Source: Myxococcus sp. (GTDB taxonomy: Bacteria; Myxococcota; Myxococcia; Myxococcales; Myxococcaceae). From it: DNA of 41,666 nucleotides. Positions 41,597 to 41,666 of this stretch are shown here, in pieces. A model generated the notes under the pieces. It searched no databases, was not told the DNA's origin, and was given only the letters and a program-made list of their open reading frames with translations. Every line of letters begins with the position of its first letter. Position 1 is the stretch's first letter. The translations under genes were made by a program, and so were the position numbers. Location: the NCBI GenBank assembly GCA_014879945.1, contig JACSRE010000055.1, forward strand, positions 1 to 41,666. The letters are read 5' to 3'.

Positions 41597-41666
41597 CCGC
41601 AAGGGTGCACGATCACTTTGAGGCGAGCTGAGCTCGGTTGAGGGAGCTTCCGCGGTGAAGGCTGAA

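Noticed and set aside
1-41666. CRISPR arrays, transposons, tRNA or rRNA genes
   Set aside because: I found no regularly spaced repeats, transposase genes, cloverleaf-like sequences or rRNA segments by reading both strands.

Overview
The window is about 41.7 kb of dense, very GC-rich bacterial chromosome with strong G/C preference at third codon positions. I found no rRNA, tRNA, CRISPR array, transposase, integrase or phage gene, and no gene-free stretch longer than about 190 bases. The gene content suggests a member of the Myxococcota: many predicted lipoproteins and outer-membrane proteins of unknown function, a DUF1554 lipoprotein with a Cys-rich leader, a VKOR-DsbA fusion, lysine/alanine/proline-rich histone H1-like tails, and a cluster of hybrid histidine kinases and response regulators. 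The phylum is inferred from style and family content, not from a marker phylogeny.

Layout. (1) 1-6.8 kb: the main part of gyrA cut by the window edge, an unknown membrane protein, an unknown soluble protein, an outer-membrane beta-barrel protein, an EF-hand-like small protein, an SCP2-like protein and a small lipoprotein. (2) 6.8-14.1 kb: selO (protein AMPylator), a DUF1554 lipoprotein, an M50-like membrane metalloprotease, an enterochelin-esterase-like hydrolase whose 5' end looks damaged, a SUI1/eIF1-like factor coupled to a VKOR-DsbA disulfide-forming protein, and a YgfZ-type folate-binding protein. (3) 14.1-19.1 kb: an unknown helical protein, orn (oligoribonuclease) followed by two overlapping paralogous TPR genes, a DUF1275 membrane protein and a small secreted protein ending at a strong terminator. 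(4) 19.1-27.1 kb: a sodium:solute symporter downstream of a giant lipoprotein alpha/beta-hydrolase, a Nudix hydrolase, a cupin, and an overlapping pair made of a HAD-phosphatase/ArsN2-type acetyltransferase fusion and a CapA-like lipoprotein. (5) 27.1-35.6 kb: a minus-strand operon (large lipoprotein, staphylococcal-nuclease-like lipoprotein, 5-formyl-THF cyclo-ligase, double-YARHG protein), a short-chain dehydrogenase, an SRPBCC protein with a histone H1-like tail, and a PBP4-type DD-carboxypeptidase with a long extra C-terminal region. (6) 35.6-41.7 kb: a signalling block with a receiver-HDOD protein facing a four-gene minus-strand cluster (microprotein, PAS hybrid kinase, NarL-type regulator, and a second kinase whose receiver domain has lost its phospho-acceptor).

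How they fit together. Most of the window is housekeeping (DNA topology, RNA turnover, folate repair, Fe-S support, cell-wall trimming, disulfide formation) mixed with cell-envelope genes. The most unusual items are the HAD-ArsN2 fusion coupled to a CapA-like lipoprotein, the SRPBCC protein with a chromatin-like tail, the kinase/regulator cluster with a pseudo-receiver, and the lipoprotein-nuclease operon. I did not find a clear defence system, toxin-antitoxin locus or biosynthetic cluster.
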